A DNA stretch of 64,000 bases from Rhodococcus phenolicus (GCF_001646785.1 NZ_LRRH01000031.1:1-64000); one strand, 5' to 3'. Positions 33,707 through 42,961 are shown, numbered from the stretch's first letter. The notes: generated by a model not told the origin, from the letters alone. Numbers and translations are program-made.

Positions 33707-35829
33707 ACCCGCCCGACGGTTCGGCCTGGGAAGCGCCCGTGCTCGCGGAGGACCGAGCGGCAGACATGGAGACGTTGCGCGACCTGCGCGCGGATCCCGG
33801 CATCGAGGTCGTCGATCGTCTGGACGATCAGGTGAAGGAACTTCGGACGGTACTGCCGTCCCCGAGCCGCGACCTGCTCGAGGAGGCGCCGAACTGGGTG
33901 CACTATCCGTGGCGGCGGACCGTCGTGCGGGTGCTCGGTCCCCGCTCGTTCCGTCGGCTCCGATTCGATCGGAACCGGAACAAGCTCACGGTGCAGGAGC
34001 AGGACAGGCTGCGCGAGCAGACGGTCGGGGTGGTCGGGCTCAGCGTCGGGTCGGCGGTGGCGCAGGCCCTGGCGCTCGACGGCCTGTGCGGGACGCTGCG
34101 CCTCGCCGATTTCGATGTGATCGAAGTGTCGAACCTCAACCGGGTCCCCGGCTCGGTGGTGGACATCGGCGTCAACAAAGCCGTCACCGCGGCCCGTCGC
34201 CTCGCCGAACTCGATCCCTATCTCGAGCTCTGCGTGTGGCCCGACGGGGTCCAGGTGGACACGGCGGCCGCGTTCGTCGACGGACTCGACGTACTCGTCG
34301 ACGAGTGCGATTCCTTCGATACCAAGATCGGATTGCGAATCGAAGCCGCGAAACGCGGAGTGCCCGTCGTCATGGCGACGAGCGACCGGGGGTTGATCGA
34401 CGTCGAGCGCTTCGATCGGAACCCCGCGGCGCCGTTCCACGGGCTGTTCGAGGAATTGCGACCCGAGCACCTGGCCACGTTGACCTCCCGCGAGAAGATC
34501 CCGTACGCCCTCCGCCTGCTCGGTGCCGATCGGCTGTCCCCACGGATGGGCGCCTCGCTTCTCGAAGTGGATCGGTCGCTGACGACGTGGCCGCAGCTAG
34601 GTAGCGAGGTGATGCTCGGGGGAGCTGCGGTTGCCGCCGCGGTGCGGCGGATCGGCCTGGACATGCCCCTGCGCGCGGGGCGCGCGGGCATGGACATCGA
34701 CGATCTTCTCGACGGGCTCGTCCGCCCGCCCGGCCCGGCGACACAGCCCGATCGTGCCGCCGCCGACAGCCCTCCCGAGGACCCCGTGGACCGGGTACTG
34801 CACGCCGCAGGCAGAGCCCCGTCCGGAGGGAACAGCCAGCCGTGGTCGATCACCGCCGGCAGTGACGGCCTCACGATCGCGTTCGCGGCCGATTTCGTTC
34901 CGACCGCCATCGACATCCGCTCCCGAGGCACGTACGTGGCTCTCGGCGCCGCACTGCAGAACGCTCGTATCGCCGCGGCCGCGCACGGAATTCTCGGGCC
35001 GGTGACACTCGCGGAGGGGGACCCCGGCCGGACCGGGAAACCCTTCGCGACGATGGAGTTCGACGATGGTGCCGATCCGGTGCTGGCGGCCCAGTACGAC
35101 CGGATGCTCACCCGTGGCACCAATCGGCGTCCGTGCGACGGGTCGCCGCTCTCGGAGCGCGAACTCGAGGCGCTGCAGGTGTCGGCCGGGCAGGAAGGAG
35201 GCGAGATACGCGTCGTGGCGGGTACCGAGAATCTGGCCGCGATTGCCGGGATCCTCGCCGAATCGGACCGGATCCGCTATCTGACCGGAGAATTGCGCCG
35301 CGAGATGGTGGCCGAGTTGCGGTGGTCCGCCTCCGGCGGGCTCGAGAGCGGGATCGACGTCGATGCACTGGGACTGGACGACGTCGAGCGGACGTTGCTC
35401 GACGTGGCTCTGCGCAACGACGTGCTCGATCAGCTCGAGGAATGGGATCTGGGTCAGGGTCTCGGGCGCATCACCGGTGAGCGGATACTCCGCAGTGCCG
35501 CGGTGATCGCCGTGACGGCCCCCGGACCCGATCCCGCCGACTACCTGCGTGCCGGGATGGTCACCGAAAGCGTGTGGATCTGCGCGCACGGGCTCGGGCT
35601 GGCGGTGCAACCGACCTCACCGGTGTTCCTGTACGCGGAAGACGACGGCGATCTCGTCCGCCTCTGCGCGCCACGGTTGCAGGCGATCCGCCGGCTGCGT
35701 TCCGAGCTCGAGCGCGTGCTCGGTTCGAAACCGGGAGAGCGGCACGCGATCCTGCTCCGAGTCGGTCACGGAACGCCGGAACCTATCCGTAGCGCCCGAC
35801 GCTCGGATAGGGTACGGAGATCATCCTGA
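33703..35829 (+). CDS. moeY: MoeY-like ThiF (E1-like)-nitroreductase fusion protein
   Basis: A 708-residue protein with two enzyme domains. The N-terminal half is a ThiF/E1-like adenylating domain: VGVVGLSVGSAVAQALALDG is the nucleotide loop and DFDVIEVSNLNR the conserved Asp-Arg segment. The C-terminal half is a nitroreductase-like flavin domain starting around RVLHAAGRAPSGGNSQPW. This arrangement matches M. tuberculosis Rv1355c (MoeY) as I recall. Zinc-binding cysteine pairs seen in many E1 proteins are absent. Assignment to molybdopterin synthesis is only by annotation tradition; the real substrate is unknown. GTG 33703 overlaps the previous stop. Confidence 0.78.
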   Translation: MNPPDGSAWEAPVLAEDRAADMETLRDLRADPGIEVVDRLDDQVKELRTVLPSPSRDLLEEAPNWVHYPWRRTVVRVLGPRSFRRLRFDRNRNKLTVQEQDRLREQTVGVVGLSVGSAVAQALALDGLCGTLRLADFDVIEVSNLNRVPGSVVDIGVNKAVTAARRLAELDPYLELCVWPDGVQVDTAAAFVDGLDVLVDECDSFDTKIGLRIEAAKRGVPVVMATSDRGLIDVERFDRNPAAPFHGLFEELRPEHLATLTSREKIPYALRLLGADRLSPRMGASLLEVDRSLTTWPQLGSEVMLGGAAVAAAVRRIGLDMPLRAGRAGMDIDDLLDGLVRPPGPATQPDRAAADSPPEDPVDRVLHAAGRAPSGGNSQPWSITAGSDGLTIAFAADFVPTAIDIRSRGTYVALGAALQNARIAAAAHGILGPVTLAEGDPGRTGKPFATMEFDDGADPVLAAQYDRMLTRGTNRRPCDGSPLSERELEALQVSAGQEGGEIRVVAGTENLAAIAGILAESDRIRYLTGELRREMVAELRWSASGGLESGIDVDALGLDDVERTLLDVALRNDVLDQLEEWDLGQGLGRITGERILRSAAVIAVTAPGPDPADYLRAGMVTESVWICAHGLGLAVQPTSPVFLYAEDDGDLVRLCAPRLQAIRRLRSELERVLGSKPGERHAILLRVGHGTPEPIRSARRSDRVRRSS

Positions 35830-35890
35830 ATTCGTCGTCGTACGTGGTCGGGCACAGAATTTCGGTGACGCGGAACGTCGGTGGTGCCAG

Positions 35891-37777
35891 ATGGCTGTCG
35901 GAAGTGTCGAGAACATTGTCACGCGGGTGGCCTCGCGTCTGATGCCGGTGGACGCGGTCACGCACAAGTCGGTGATCGAGCAGGTTCTGCGCACACTCGT
36001 CGAGCATTTCGGTGTGGACACCTCGTTCCTCAGGTTCAACGACCACGACATCCACGCGACAGTCCTGTTCGCGGAGTGGCCCCCGCGGCCGTTCGTCCCG
36101 GATCCGGATCCATTGGGTGTCGTGTATTTCCGTGACGCGGACTCGATCTTCGCGATGACCGAGGACATGAAGGAACCCGCGGTCAGCCGTCCGTCGGAAT
36201 CCGGTACGGAATACGCCGATCGGGTCTTCGCCGGTTCGGGGGTGCCCGCGGTCTCGGTGGCCGCGGTCCCGTTGATCTCCGGCACGGTCACGACCGGCAC
36301 ACTCGGGTTCATCAAGGTCGGTGAACGGGATTGGACCGAGGAGGAGATCAACTCGCTCACCATGATCGCGGCCCTGCTCGCTCAGGTTCAGGCGCGGGTG
36401 CGGGCCGAACAGGAACTGCGGGACGCGGCGTATCACGACGAACTCACCGGACTGGCCAGTCGCCGGGCGCTGCTCGAACACCTCGAGGAGCGGCTGCGGC
36501 CGGGGCAAACCGGACCGGTCGCGGTGTTGTTCCTGGATCTGGACAGGCTCAAGCCGCTCAACGATTTCCTGGGACACGCGGCCGTCGACGTGTTCCTCTA
36601 TCGCACCGCACAGCGGCTGACCCGCGTGTGCGACCCGGCGGACATGGTGGCCCGCCTGGGCGGGGACGAGTTCGTCGTCGTCCTCGACGGTCCGACTTCC
36701 CTCGAGGCCGCCCGCCAGCGTGCCGACGCGCTGCGCTGGGCGGTCGGGATGTCGGTGCAACTCGGCAGTCAGGTCGTCGGACGTGGGGGCAGCGTCGGAG
36801 TGGCGCTCGGGGAACCGGGCCGCATCACGCCGGTGGCGTTGCTGGGACGCGTCGACGAGGCGATGCTGATGGCCAAGAGCAAGGGCGGCAACAGCGTGGT
36901 CGCGTACACCGAGGACATGCGCGGGGCGAGTGAACGCCGCAACCTGATCGAACTCAGTCTGCGGACGTCCATCGACAGTGAACACCTCGCCCTGGAGTAC
37001 CAGCCGGAGGTGGATCTGGTCGACGGCACGATCGTCGGTGTGGAGGCGCTGGTTCGCTGGAACCATCCGGTGCTCGGGAGACTGCAGCCGACGGAGTTCA
37101 TCGAGGTGGCGGAGTCGACCAACCTCGCCGGCGAACTCGGTGTCTGGGTACTGCGCGCTGCGTGCTCGCAGCTGGCCGCGTGGAAGAAGGAGATCCCCGG
37201 TCTGAAACTCCGGATGAACGTGAACGTCTCGCCGGTGCAGCTGGTGAGCCTCGACTTCGTCGAGACGGTGGAGAGCACCCTCGAGGAGTTCGGGTTGGAC
37301 AGCTCGTCGCTGGGACTCGAGATCACCGAGTACGTGGTCGTCAGCGACCTGGAACGGTCGCGTATGACGCTGCACCGGCTCGATCGGCTCGGTGTCCGCT
37401 GCGCGATCGACGACTTCGGGACCGGGTACAGCTCGCTGGCGCATCTGAAATCGCTTCCGGTGCAGACACTCAAGATCGACAAGGTGTTCGTGCTGAACCT
37501 CCAGCGCAGCAAGAGCGATCGCGTCATCGTCGAGTCGATCATGGGGCTGGCATCGGCGTTCGGTCTCGACGTGGTCGCGGAGGGGCTCGAATCCGAGGTG
37601 GCCGCTGCAGAACTGCTCGCACTCGGATGCACCCGGGCGCAGGGCTTCCTACTGAGCCGGCCGCGGCCTCCGGACGAGATCGGTGAGTTGCTCCGGCGCG
37701 GTCGGATTGTCCTGCCATGGCAACGCGATGGGAACCGCGAGCCCGTCCGGGCGGACGGTGCGCGGAGCCGGAATTGA
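35891..37777 (+). CDS. GAF-GGDEF-EAL cyclic-di-GMP turnover protein
   Basis: A 628-residue cytoplasmic protein with an N-terminal GAF-like sensor (residues about 25-175), a GGDEF domain with the intact signature ARLGGDEF, and an EAL domain with the intact EALVRWNHP, DDFGTGYSSLAHLK and VVAEGLES motifs. Both synthesis and hydrolysis of cyclic-di-GMP are therefore possible, as reported for mycobacterial Rv1354c/DcpA-type proteins with the same domain order. The ATG at 35891 begins conserved sequence. It lies 61 bp after moeY and about 200 bp before the priming glycosyltransferase gene, which suggests a role in exopolysaccharide control. Confidence 0.9.
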   Translation: MAVGSVENIVTRVASRLMPVDAVTHKSVIEQVLRTLVEHFGVDTSFLRFNDHDIHATVLFAEWPPRPFVPDPDPLGVVYFRDADSIFAMTEDMKEPAVSRPSESGTEYADRVFAGSGVPAVSVAAVPLISGTVTTGTLGFIKVGERDWTEEEINSLTMIAALLAQVQARVRAEQELRDAAYHDELTGLASRRALLEHLEERLRPGQTGPVAVLFLDLDRLKPLNDFLGHAAVDVFLYRTAQRLTRVCDPADMVARLGGDEFVVVLDGPTSLEAARQRADALRWAVGMSVQLGSQVVGRGGSVGVALGEPGRITPVALLGRVDEAMLMAKSKGGNSVVAYTEDMRGASERRNLIELSLRTSIDSEHLALEYQPEVDLVDGTIVGVEALVRWNHPVLGRLQPTEFIEVAESTNLAGELGVWVLRAACSQLAAWKKEIPGLKLRMNVNVSPVQLVSLDFVETVESTLEEFGLDSSSLGLEITEYVVVSDLERSRMTLHRLDRLGVRCAIDDFGTGYSSLAHLKSLPVQTLKIDKVFVLNLQRSKSDRVIVESIMGLASAFGLDVVAEGLESEVAAAELLALGCTRAQGFLLSRPRPPDEIGELLRRGRIVLPWQRDGNREPVRADGARSRN

Positions 37778-37828
37778 CTCGGCGGGACTGCCGAGGAGCG
37801 GACGTTCTGTTCGTGCTGGAGTGAAGGC

Positions 37829-37844
37829 GTACCACCGGTGGTAC
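37829..37844. promoter_or_regulatory. 16-bp perfect palindrome, probable operator
   Basis: GTACCACCGGTGGTAC is a perfect 16-bp palindrome in the gap between the c-di-GMP gene and the glycosylphosphotransferase gene, about 130 bp before the latter. Its size and symmetry fit a binding site for a dimeric regulator. No regulator gene of obvious match is adjacent. Confidence 0.55.
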
Positions 37845-37906
37845 GGGGGCCGGTTCGAGCGGTCCGGAGTGGCATAGGTGGAGTACCAGCAGTTCGTTAT
37901 TGCGCC

Positions 37907-37931
37907 CAAAACAATCCGCGAGTATGTTTTG
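37907..37931. promoter_or_regulatory. AT-rich dyad in the promoter region of the priming enzyme
   Basis: CAAAACA (37907-37913) and TGTTTTG (37925-37931) form a 7-bp perfect inverted repeat with an 11-nt spacer. The surrounding 40 bp are clearly AT-richer than neighbouring sequence, so the promoter of the following gene is probably here and this dyad could be a second regulatory site. Confidence 0.4.
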
Positions 37932-37952
37932 ATGCTATTGGAGTAATCCATT

Positions 37953-37966
37953 CCCCGAAATGGGGG
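37953..37966 (+). promoter_or_regulatory. hairpin covering the ribosome-binding site
   Basis: CCCC (37953-37956), loop GAAAT, GGGG (37962-37965). The G-run at 37962-37966 is also the only plausible ribosome-binding site for ATG 37976, with about 9 nt spacing. In mRNA the two could pair and lower translation. The stem is short, so this is tentative. Confidence 0.35.
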
Positions 37967-37975
37967 TCAATTTCC

Positions 37976-39514
37976 ATGTACAAGAATGACCGCGGTGCAG
38001 CTACCGGCGTGGGGGAATTTCCTCCCGGGGGTGCCTACCCGTCCGACCTGGAAGAGCCGGCAGTCTGCGGTGTGCTTCCGGGATGCGCTGCACCGGAACC
38101 TGTTTCGCGGCCACGATGGGAACGACGATATACGGCGCTCGCGTTCTGGCTCGATTTCCTGTGTGTTCTCGCGGCCGACGCGGTGGTCACGTTCGGCTAT
38201 CACCGGGTCACCTTCCCGGCCGGACGATCGCTGGCTCTCGTCGTCATACTGCCGCTCGCGGCCATGATCGCGCTTGCATCTCAACGATCCTGGGATGCAA
38301 GAATTATCGGCTCCGGTGTCGAAGAGTTCCGGAGGATCGGACGCGCCTACACGCTCGCGATCGCGGTGCTCGCCGTGGCCGGCTACGCGTGGGGGACAGC
38401 CTCCGGTCAATCGTGGATCTTCGGCGCCCTGCCTCTGGCCGCGGTCGCGACCGTGTGCGCCCGCCTCGGGCTTCGCCGCTACATCCGGCATCGGCGCCGT
38501 AAGGGCGCGTTCGTCTGGTCGGTCCTGGTCGCCGGGGAGTCGGTCGAGGTGCACGAGCTGCTGGCACGATCGTCGGAGTTCCTCGAATCGGGATGGGAGA
38601 TCGACGGTATCTGCCTGCCCGCCGATTCCTTCCGGGGGAGGGGCCCGCTCGCAATCGACGACGTGCCCGTTCTGGGCACCGAGGACGACATCGTCGAGAT
38701 CGTCGCCCTGCACGGGTTCCAGGCGGTCGCGCTGTTGCCGTCCAGCGGATGGACGCATTCGAAGACCCGGTCGTTGAGCTGGGATCTCGAGCGGACCGGC
38801 ACGGACCTCCTCATGGCCCCTGTTCTCATGGATCTGACCGGCCCGCGCCTGCACATGGCTCCACTCGGCGGTCTGCCGCTGCTCAAATTCTCCGCGCCGC
38901 GCTACTCGGGCCCCTCGTGGCTGGTCAAGAACATCTTCGACCGGATGTTCGCGCTGCTGATCGTCGCGTTTCTCGCGCCGGTGCTGCTCGCCATCACGCT
39001 CGCGATCCGCGTCACGAGCCCGGGCCCGGTGCTGTTCAAGCAGACACGGGTGGGACGAGACGGACACACGTTCACGATGTACAAGTTCCGCAGCATGGTC
39101 GCCGACGCCGAGACCCGGCTGGACGAACTCGCCGACCGCGACGTCGGTGCCGGCGTCCTGTTCAAGATGTACGACGATCCGCGGGTCACCCGCGTGGGCA
39201 AGTTCATCCGGAGATACTCGCTGGACGAGCTTCCCCAGCTCTTCAACGTCGTGTCCGGCGACATGTCGCTGGTGGGGCCGCGCCCACCGCTCGAGTCCGA
39301 GGTCGCCCGCTACGGCAAGGACGGGATGCGGAGGCGGTTGTTCGTCAAGCCGGGGCTCACGGGACTGTGGCAGGTCAGCGGACGCAGCAACCTGTCGTGG
39401 GAGGAATCGGTGCGCGCGGACCTGCGGTACGTGGAGAACTGGACGTTCGCCATGGACCTGTCGATCCTGTGCCGCACGGTCGGCGCGGTGCTGCGCGGCA
39501 ACGGCGCCTATTGA
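37976..39514 (+). CDS. polyprenyl-phosphate glycosylphosphotransferase (WbaP/CpsE-like)
   Basis: A 512-residue membrane enzyme that transfers a sugar-1-phosphate to undecaprenyl phosphate and so starts repeat-unit synthesis. The N-terminal half has about four membrane helices and a CoA-binding-like domain. The C-terminal half is the bacterial sugar transferase domain: one helix (MFALLIVAFLAPVLLAITLAI), then TSPGPVLFKQTRVGRDGHTFTMYKFRSMV, RRYSLDELPQLFNVVSGDMSLVGPRP and GLTGLWQVSGRSN, all diagnostic. ATG 37976 is the first Met near conserved sequence. It is the only priming enzyme in the window and ends before a strong terminator. Confidence 0.9.
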   Translation: MYKNDRGAATGVGEFPPGGAYPSDLEEPAVCGVLPGCAAPEPVSRPRWERRYTALAFWLDFLCVLAADAVVTFGYHRVTFPAGRSLALVVILPLAAMIALASQRSWDARIIGSGVEEFRRIGRAYTLAIAVLAVAGYAWGTASGQSWIFGALPLAAVATVCARLGLRRYIRHRRRKGAFVWSVLVAGESVEVHELLARSSEFLESGWEIDGICLPADSFRGRGPLAIDDVPVLGTEDDIVEIVALHGFQAVALLPSSGWTHSKTRSLSWDLERTGTDLLMAPVLMDLTGPRLHMAPLGGLPLLKFSAPRYSGPSWLVKNIFDRMFALLIVAFLAPVLLAITLAIRVTSPGPVLFKQTRVGRDGHTFTMYKFRSMVADAETRLDELADRDVGAGVLFKMYDDPRVTRVGKFIRRYSLDELPQLFNVVSGDMSLVGPRPPLESEVARYGKDGMRRRLFVKPGLTGLWQVSGRSNLSWEESVRADLRYVENWTFAMDLSILCRTVGAVLRGNGAY

Positions 39515-39555
39515 CCTTCGGTGGGCCGTCCACCCCTCGCGGCCCACCTTCCCTG

Positions 39556-39593
39556 CCTGCGTCGGTGATTCAGGGCGGAATCACCGACGCAGG
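39556..39593. terminator. bidirectional stem-loop terminator
   Basis: A perfect 16-bp inverted repeat (39556-39571 with 39578-39593) with a 6-nt loop (AGGGCG) lies between the convergent glycosylphosphotransferase and efeB genes. Long GC-rich stems without a marked U-run are usual for actinobacterial terminators. It should end transcription from both sides. Confidence 0.8.
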
Positions 39594-39599
39594 TGTATC

Positions 39600-40877
39600 T
39601 CACGCCTCGAAGAGCTGCTGTCCCCAGTAGCCACCCGGGGTGGGGCCGGGCGGGCACGCGAACACCGCCGACCCGACGTGCTGGATGTACTCGTTGAGTG
39701 CGTCGGCGCGGGCGAGGGCGAGCTGCATCGGCACGAACTGCGTCTGTGGATCCCGGCAGAATGCGATGAAGAACAGTCCGGCGTCGAGGTGGCCGAAGCC
39801 GTCGGAGCCGTCGGTGAAGTTGTAGCCGCGCCGCAGGATCCGGATGCCGTCGAGGTTCTGCGCCGACGCCAGGCGAACGTGCGAGGTCTCGGGGACGAGA
39901 AGGCCGTCGGGTCCCTTGGACTCGAGGTCCAGCTCGTCGAACTCGTTGTCGAGACCGAGGGGGGCGCCTTCGCGTTTGTCGCGTCCGATCACCGCTTCCT
40001 GTTCCTTGAGGATCGCGCGGTCCCACTGCTCGATGAGCATGCGGATGCGGCGGGCCACCAGGTAGCTGCCGCCCGCGAGCCAGGCCTGGTCGTCGGCGCC
40101 GTCGACCCACACCGACTCCGCCAGCGCCGCCGGGTCCTCGGCCTTGAGGTTGTTGGTTCCGTCCTTGAATCCGAACAGGTTCCGCGGCGTCACCTGCGAG
40201 GTCGACGTCGACGACGTGCGGCCGAACCCGAGTTGTGACCATCGCACCGACGCCGTGCCGAACGCGACACGTGCCAGGTTGCGGATCGCGTGGACCGCGA
40301 CCTGCGGATCGTTCGCGCAGGCCTGGACGGCGATGTCGCCGCCGCAGCGGGACGGATCGAGGTTGTCGGCCGGAAAGTGCGGAAGGTCCTGCAATGCGGC
40401 GGGTTTGAGACCCGTAAGCCCGAATCGGTCGTCGAACAGCGACGGGCCGAACCCGATGGTGAGTGTCAGTTGCGACGCGTCGAGGTCCAGCGCTTCGCCG
40501 GTGTCGCTCGGCGGGTGGTACGCACCGTCCCCGGTCGCGCCGTCCTCGGTGGCCTCGAGCCCGGCGGTCATCCGTTCGGCCATGGCGGTCCACGTCTTCA
40601 GCAGTTCGATCAGCTCGTCGCGGTCGCGGGTGGTGACGTCGAAGGTCACGAAGTGCATGCGGTCCTGGGCTGGGGTGACGATGCCCGCCTGGTGCTCGCC
40701 GTGGAACGCCACGACACCGTCGGTGCCGTTGCCGTCGTCCGGGGCGGTGACCCGGCCGACCACCGCACCTGCGCCGGCGAGTACCGCTCCGGCGCCGACG
40801 GCGCCGAACAGGCGTCGCCGGGAGATCCCGGACGTGCCGTGCGGTTCGGGTGGTTCGGTGGTCGGCCGGTCGGTCAT
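39600..40877 (-). CDS. efeB: Dyp-type deferrochelatase/peroxidase EfeB
   Basis: A 425-residue Dyp-type haem peroxidase. The Tat signal has SRRRLFGAVGAGAVLAGAGA, so it is exported folded. The Dyp signature NLFGFKDGTNN holds the conserved Asp, and VRRGYNFT/GLFFIAFCRDPQTQF are typical of EfeB. Known EfeB proteins support ferrous/ferric iron uptake and were proposed to release iron from haem. ATG 40877 overlaps the efeO stop (ATGA). The large open frame upstream of this ATG is a shadow of efeO. It is the last gene of the efeUOB operon. Confidence 0.92.
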   Translation of the reverse strand: MTDRPTTEPPEPHGTSGISRRRLFGAVGAGAVLAGAGAVVGRVTAPDDGNGTDGVVAFHGEHQAGIVTPAQDRMHFVTFDVTTRDRDELIELLKTWTAMAERMTAGLEATEDGATGDGAYHPPSDTGEALDLDASQLTLTIGFGPSLFDDRFGLTGLKPAALQDLPHFPADNLDPSRCGGDIAVQACANDPQVAVHAIRNLARVAFGTASVRWSQLGFGRTSSTSTSQVTPRNLFGFKDGTNNLKAEDPAALAESVWVDGADDQAWLAGGSYLVARRIRMLIEQWDRAILKEQEAVIGRDKREGAPLGLDNEFDELDLESKGPDGLLVPETSHVRLASAQNLDGIRILRRGYNFTDGSDGFGHLDAGLFFIAFCRDPQTQFVPMQLALARADALNEYIQHVGSAVFACPPGPTPGGYWGQQLFEA

Positions 40878-42013
40878 GCGCCCGAGGCCTCCGCGATGAC
40901 GCCCTGCACCTTGCTGACCTCGGCGGACAGCGCGTCGATCAGGCGGGACAGGTCCTGACGCTGCGGTTCGGTGACCGTGTCGTAGGAAACGAACACGTCG
41001 CCCTGGCGGTACTGCGCGAGCGCCGCGTCGAGATCCGCGAAGCGAGCGTCGATGGCCTGACCGAGAGTGGGGTCCTGCTCGTCGAGAATCGGGCGCAGCG
41101 CGGCGACCGCGGCCTGCGAACCGTCGACGTTGGCCTGGAAGTCGTAGAGATCGGTGTGGGAGAAGATGTCCTCCTCGCCGGTGATCTTCGACGTGGCGAT
41201 CTCGTCGAGCAGGCCCTGCGCGTCGCCGGCGATGCGCGTCGGGTCGATGGTGTAGTCGTCGGCGTTCACCAGGTCCGCGAGTTCCTGGATGTCCACGGTG
41301 AGCTGGTCGGCGATCGCGTTGGTGTCGGGCTTGGGGCCGTCGACCCACAGGTCCTTCTCGAGCCGGTGGAAGCCGGTCCATTCCTGGCCCGGTTCGAGGT
41401 CCGCCTCACGCAGGTCGAGGCGCGGGTCGAGGTCGCCGAAGCTCTCGGCCTCCGGCTCGATCCGCTCGTAGTAGGTGCGCGAGAGCGGGAAGAGCCGCTT
41501 GGCCTCGTCGATGTTGCCGGCCTTGACGGCGGCGACGAACTCGCCGACCGTCGTGACCAGCGCCTCGGTCTGGCTGCGGATGTAGCGGCGGTAGCCGTCG
41601 GCGGCCTCGGCGAGCTTGCCGTCGGCGTCGGTGGCGGCTTTCGAGTCGCCGGTGACGGCGAACGCCGTGCGGATGCCCTCGCCGACCATGCCGGGACGGC
41701 ACGACAGTTCGTAGTCGCCGGGCTCGGGAATGTTGACGATGAGCTGGCGGGTCAGCCCGGGTCCGATGTTCTCGACCTCGCCGAGGGCACGGTCGCCGGC
41801 GTCGAACACGTAGAACTCGGTGACCTTGGTTCCGTTGTTGGTCACCGCGAAGGTGTTGTGCCCGGTGGTGCCCTCGGTGACGGTGACGTCACACGCCGAG
41901 TCGGTGGCGGTGACCGCGACGGCGTCGGCGTCGGACGTCGACTTCTCGGTGCAGCCCGCGAGTGCGAGGGGCAGGACGGCGGCTGCCGCCAGGGCATAGG
42001 TGGTGCGACGCAT
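40874..42013 (-). CDS. efeO: iron uptake lipoprotein EfeO
   Basis: A 379-residue exported protein with a signal peptide ending in the lipobox LALAGC. An N-terminal cupredoxin-like domain (residues about 40-120) is followed by a C-terminal M75-like imelysin domain with the HxxE-type metal motif in GFHRLEKDLW. EfeO binds iron at the cell surface and hands it to the permease EfeU. Length and domain order are normal. It lies 60 bp downstream of efeU and overlaps efeB. Confidence 0.92.
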   Translation of the reverse strand: MRRTTYALAAAAVLPLALAGCTEKSTSDADAVAVTATDSACDVTVTEGTTGHNTFAVTNNGTKVTEFYVFDAGDRALGEVENIGPGLTRQLIVNIPEPGDYELSCRPGMVGEGIRTAFAVTGDSKAATDADGKLAEAADGYRRYIRSQTEALVTTVGEFVAAVKAGNIDEAKRLFPLSRTYYERIEPEAESFGDLDPRLDLREADLEPGQEWTGFHRLEKDLWVDGPKPDTNAIADQLTVDIQELADLVNADDYTIDPTRIAGDAQGLLDEIATSKITGEEDIFSHTDLYDFQANVDGSQAAVAALRPILDEQDPTLGQAIDARFADLDAALAQYRQGDVFVSYDTVTEPQRQDLSRLIDALSAEVSKVQGVIAEASGA

Positions 42014-42073
42014 CGGGTCGGTGCCTTTCGGAAAAGAGAGATGGAGCAGAAAAGGTGTGCGCCGAGCGCGAGC

Positions 42074-42961
42074 TCAGACGGTGGCGTGCTCGTCGGCCTC
42101 CGGGGCCCTGCTCGTGGCTGCGGCGGGGCGAAGGAACAGGAACAGGACGATCACCAGGTACGCCAGCCATGCGACGAACTGGAGCACCGTCGGGTCGGGG
42201 CGGACGTTGAGGATGCCGCCGAGGATCGTGCCGTACCAGCTGCCGGCGTCGTAGTGGGCGGTTGCGTCGAAGGCCAGGTTGCCGGCGCCCGGCAGGAGGC
42301 CGCCGATCTGCAGGGCGCGGACTCCGTAGGCGAGGATGCCGGCGGCCACGACCACGAGGAACACCCCGGTGAACTTGAAGAACTTGGCCATGTCGATCCG
42401 CACGGCACCGAGATACATCAGCACGGTGAGGACCGCGGCCGTGACGATGCCGAGGAGCAGGCCGATCAGCGGCCACGCACTGCCGGCGGCGTTCTCGGCG
42501 TATCCGACCATCAGCAGCGCCGTTTCGAGGCCTTCGCGGCCCACCGCGAAGAACGCCAGGGACAGGACCGCGGTCGGGCCGACGATCAGGGCCTTCTCCA
42601 TCCCCGATCGGAGATCACCCGAGATCGAACGGGCCGCCTTGCGCATCCACAGCACCATGGCGGTGACGATGACGACGGCCACCAGGGACGCGATCCCCGC
42701 GGCGATCTCCGCGGCCAGGCCGTCGAGCGTGGACGTGCCGAAATGGATGACGAGGAACGTCGCGGCGACCATCGCGACGGCGATGCCCACACCGAGCCAC
42801 ACCCATTTCAACGCGTCACGCCGCTCGGCCTTGACGAGGAAGGCGACGAGAATCATCACGACGATGCCCGCTTCGAGGCCTTCCCGGAGTCCGATGAGGC
42901 CGGAGCCCACCAGTTGTGTGGCGATCGACGGGGCGCCGGACGCGGCGGCGAGCACGGGCAT
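42074..42961 (-). CDS. efeU: iron permease EfeU (FTR1 family)
   Basis: A 295-residue membrane protein with seven predicted helices and two REXXE iron-transport motifs, REGLEAG near the N-terminus and REGLETA near the middle. These define the FTR1/EfeU permeases. It imports ferric iron, or oxidised ferrous iron, across the cytoplasmic membrane. ATG 42961 is chosen because the IdeR-like box lies just upstream and the open frame beyond it is non-conserved. It is the first gene of the efeUOB operon. Confidence 0.92.
   Translation of the reverse strand: MPVLAAASGAPSIATQLVGSGLIGLREGLEAGIVVMILVAFLVKAERRDALKWVWLGVGIAVAMVAATFLVIHFGTSTLDGLAAEIAAGIASLVAVVIVTAMVLWMRKAARSISGDLRSGMEKALIVGPTAVLSLAFFAVGREGLETALLMVGYAENAAGSAWPLIGLLLGIVTAAVLTVLMYLGAVRIDMAKFFKFTGVFLVVVAAGILAYGVRALQIGGLLPGAGNLAFDATAHYDAGSWYGTILGGILNVRPDPTVLQFVAWLAYLVIVLFLFLRPAAATSRAPEADEHATV

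Noticed and set aside
35891-37777. Degenerate GGDEF or EAL domain
   Set aside because: Both signature motifs and the later EAL-domain motifs are intact, so inactivity is not suggested by sequence.
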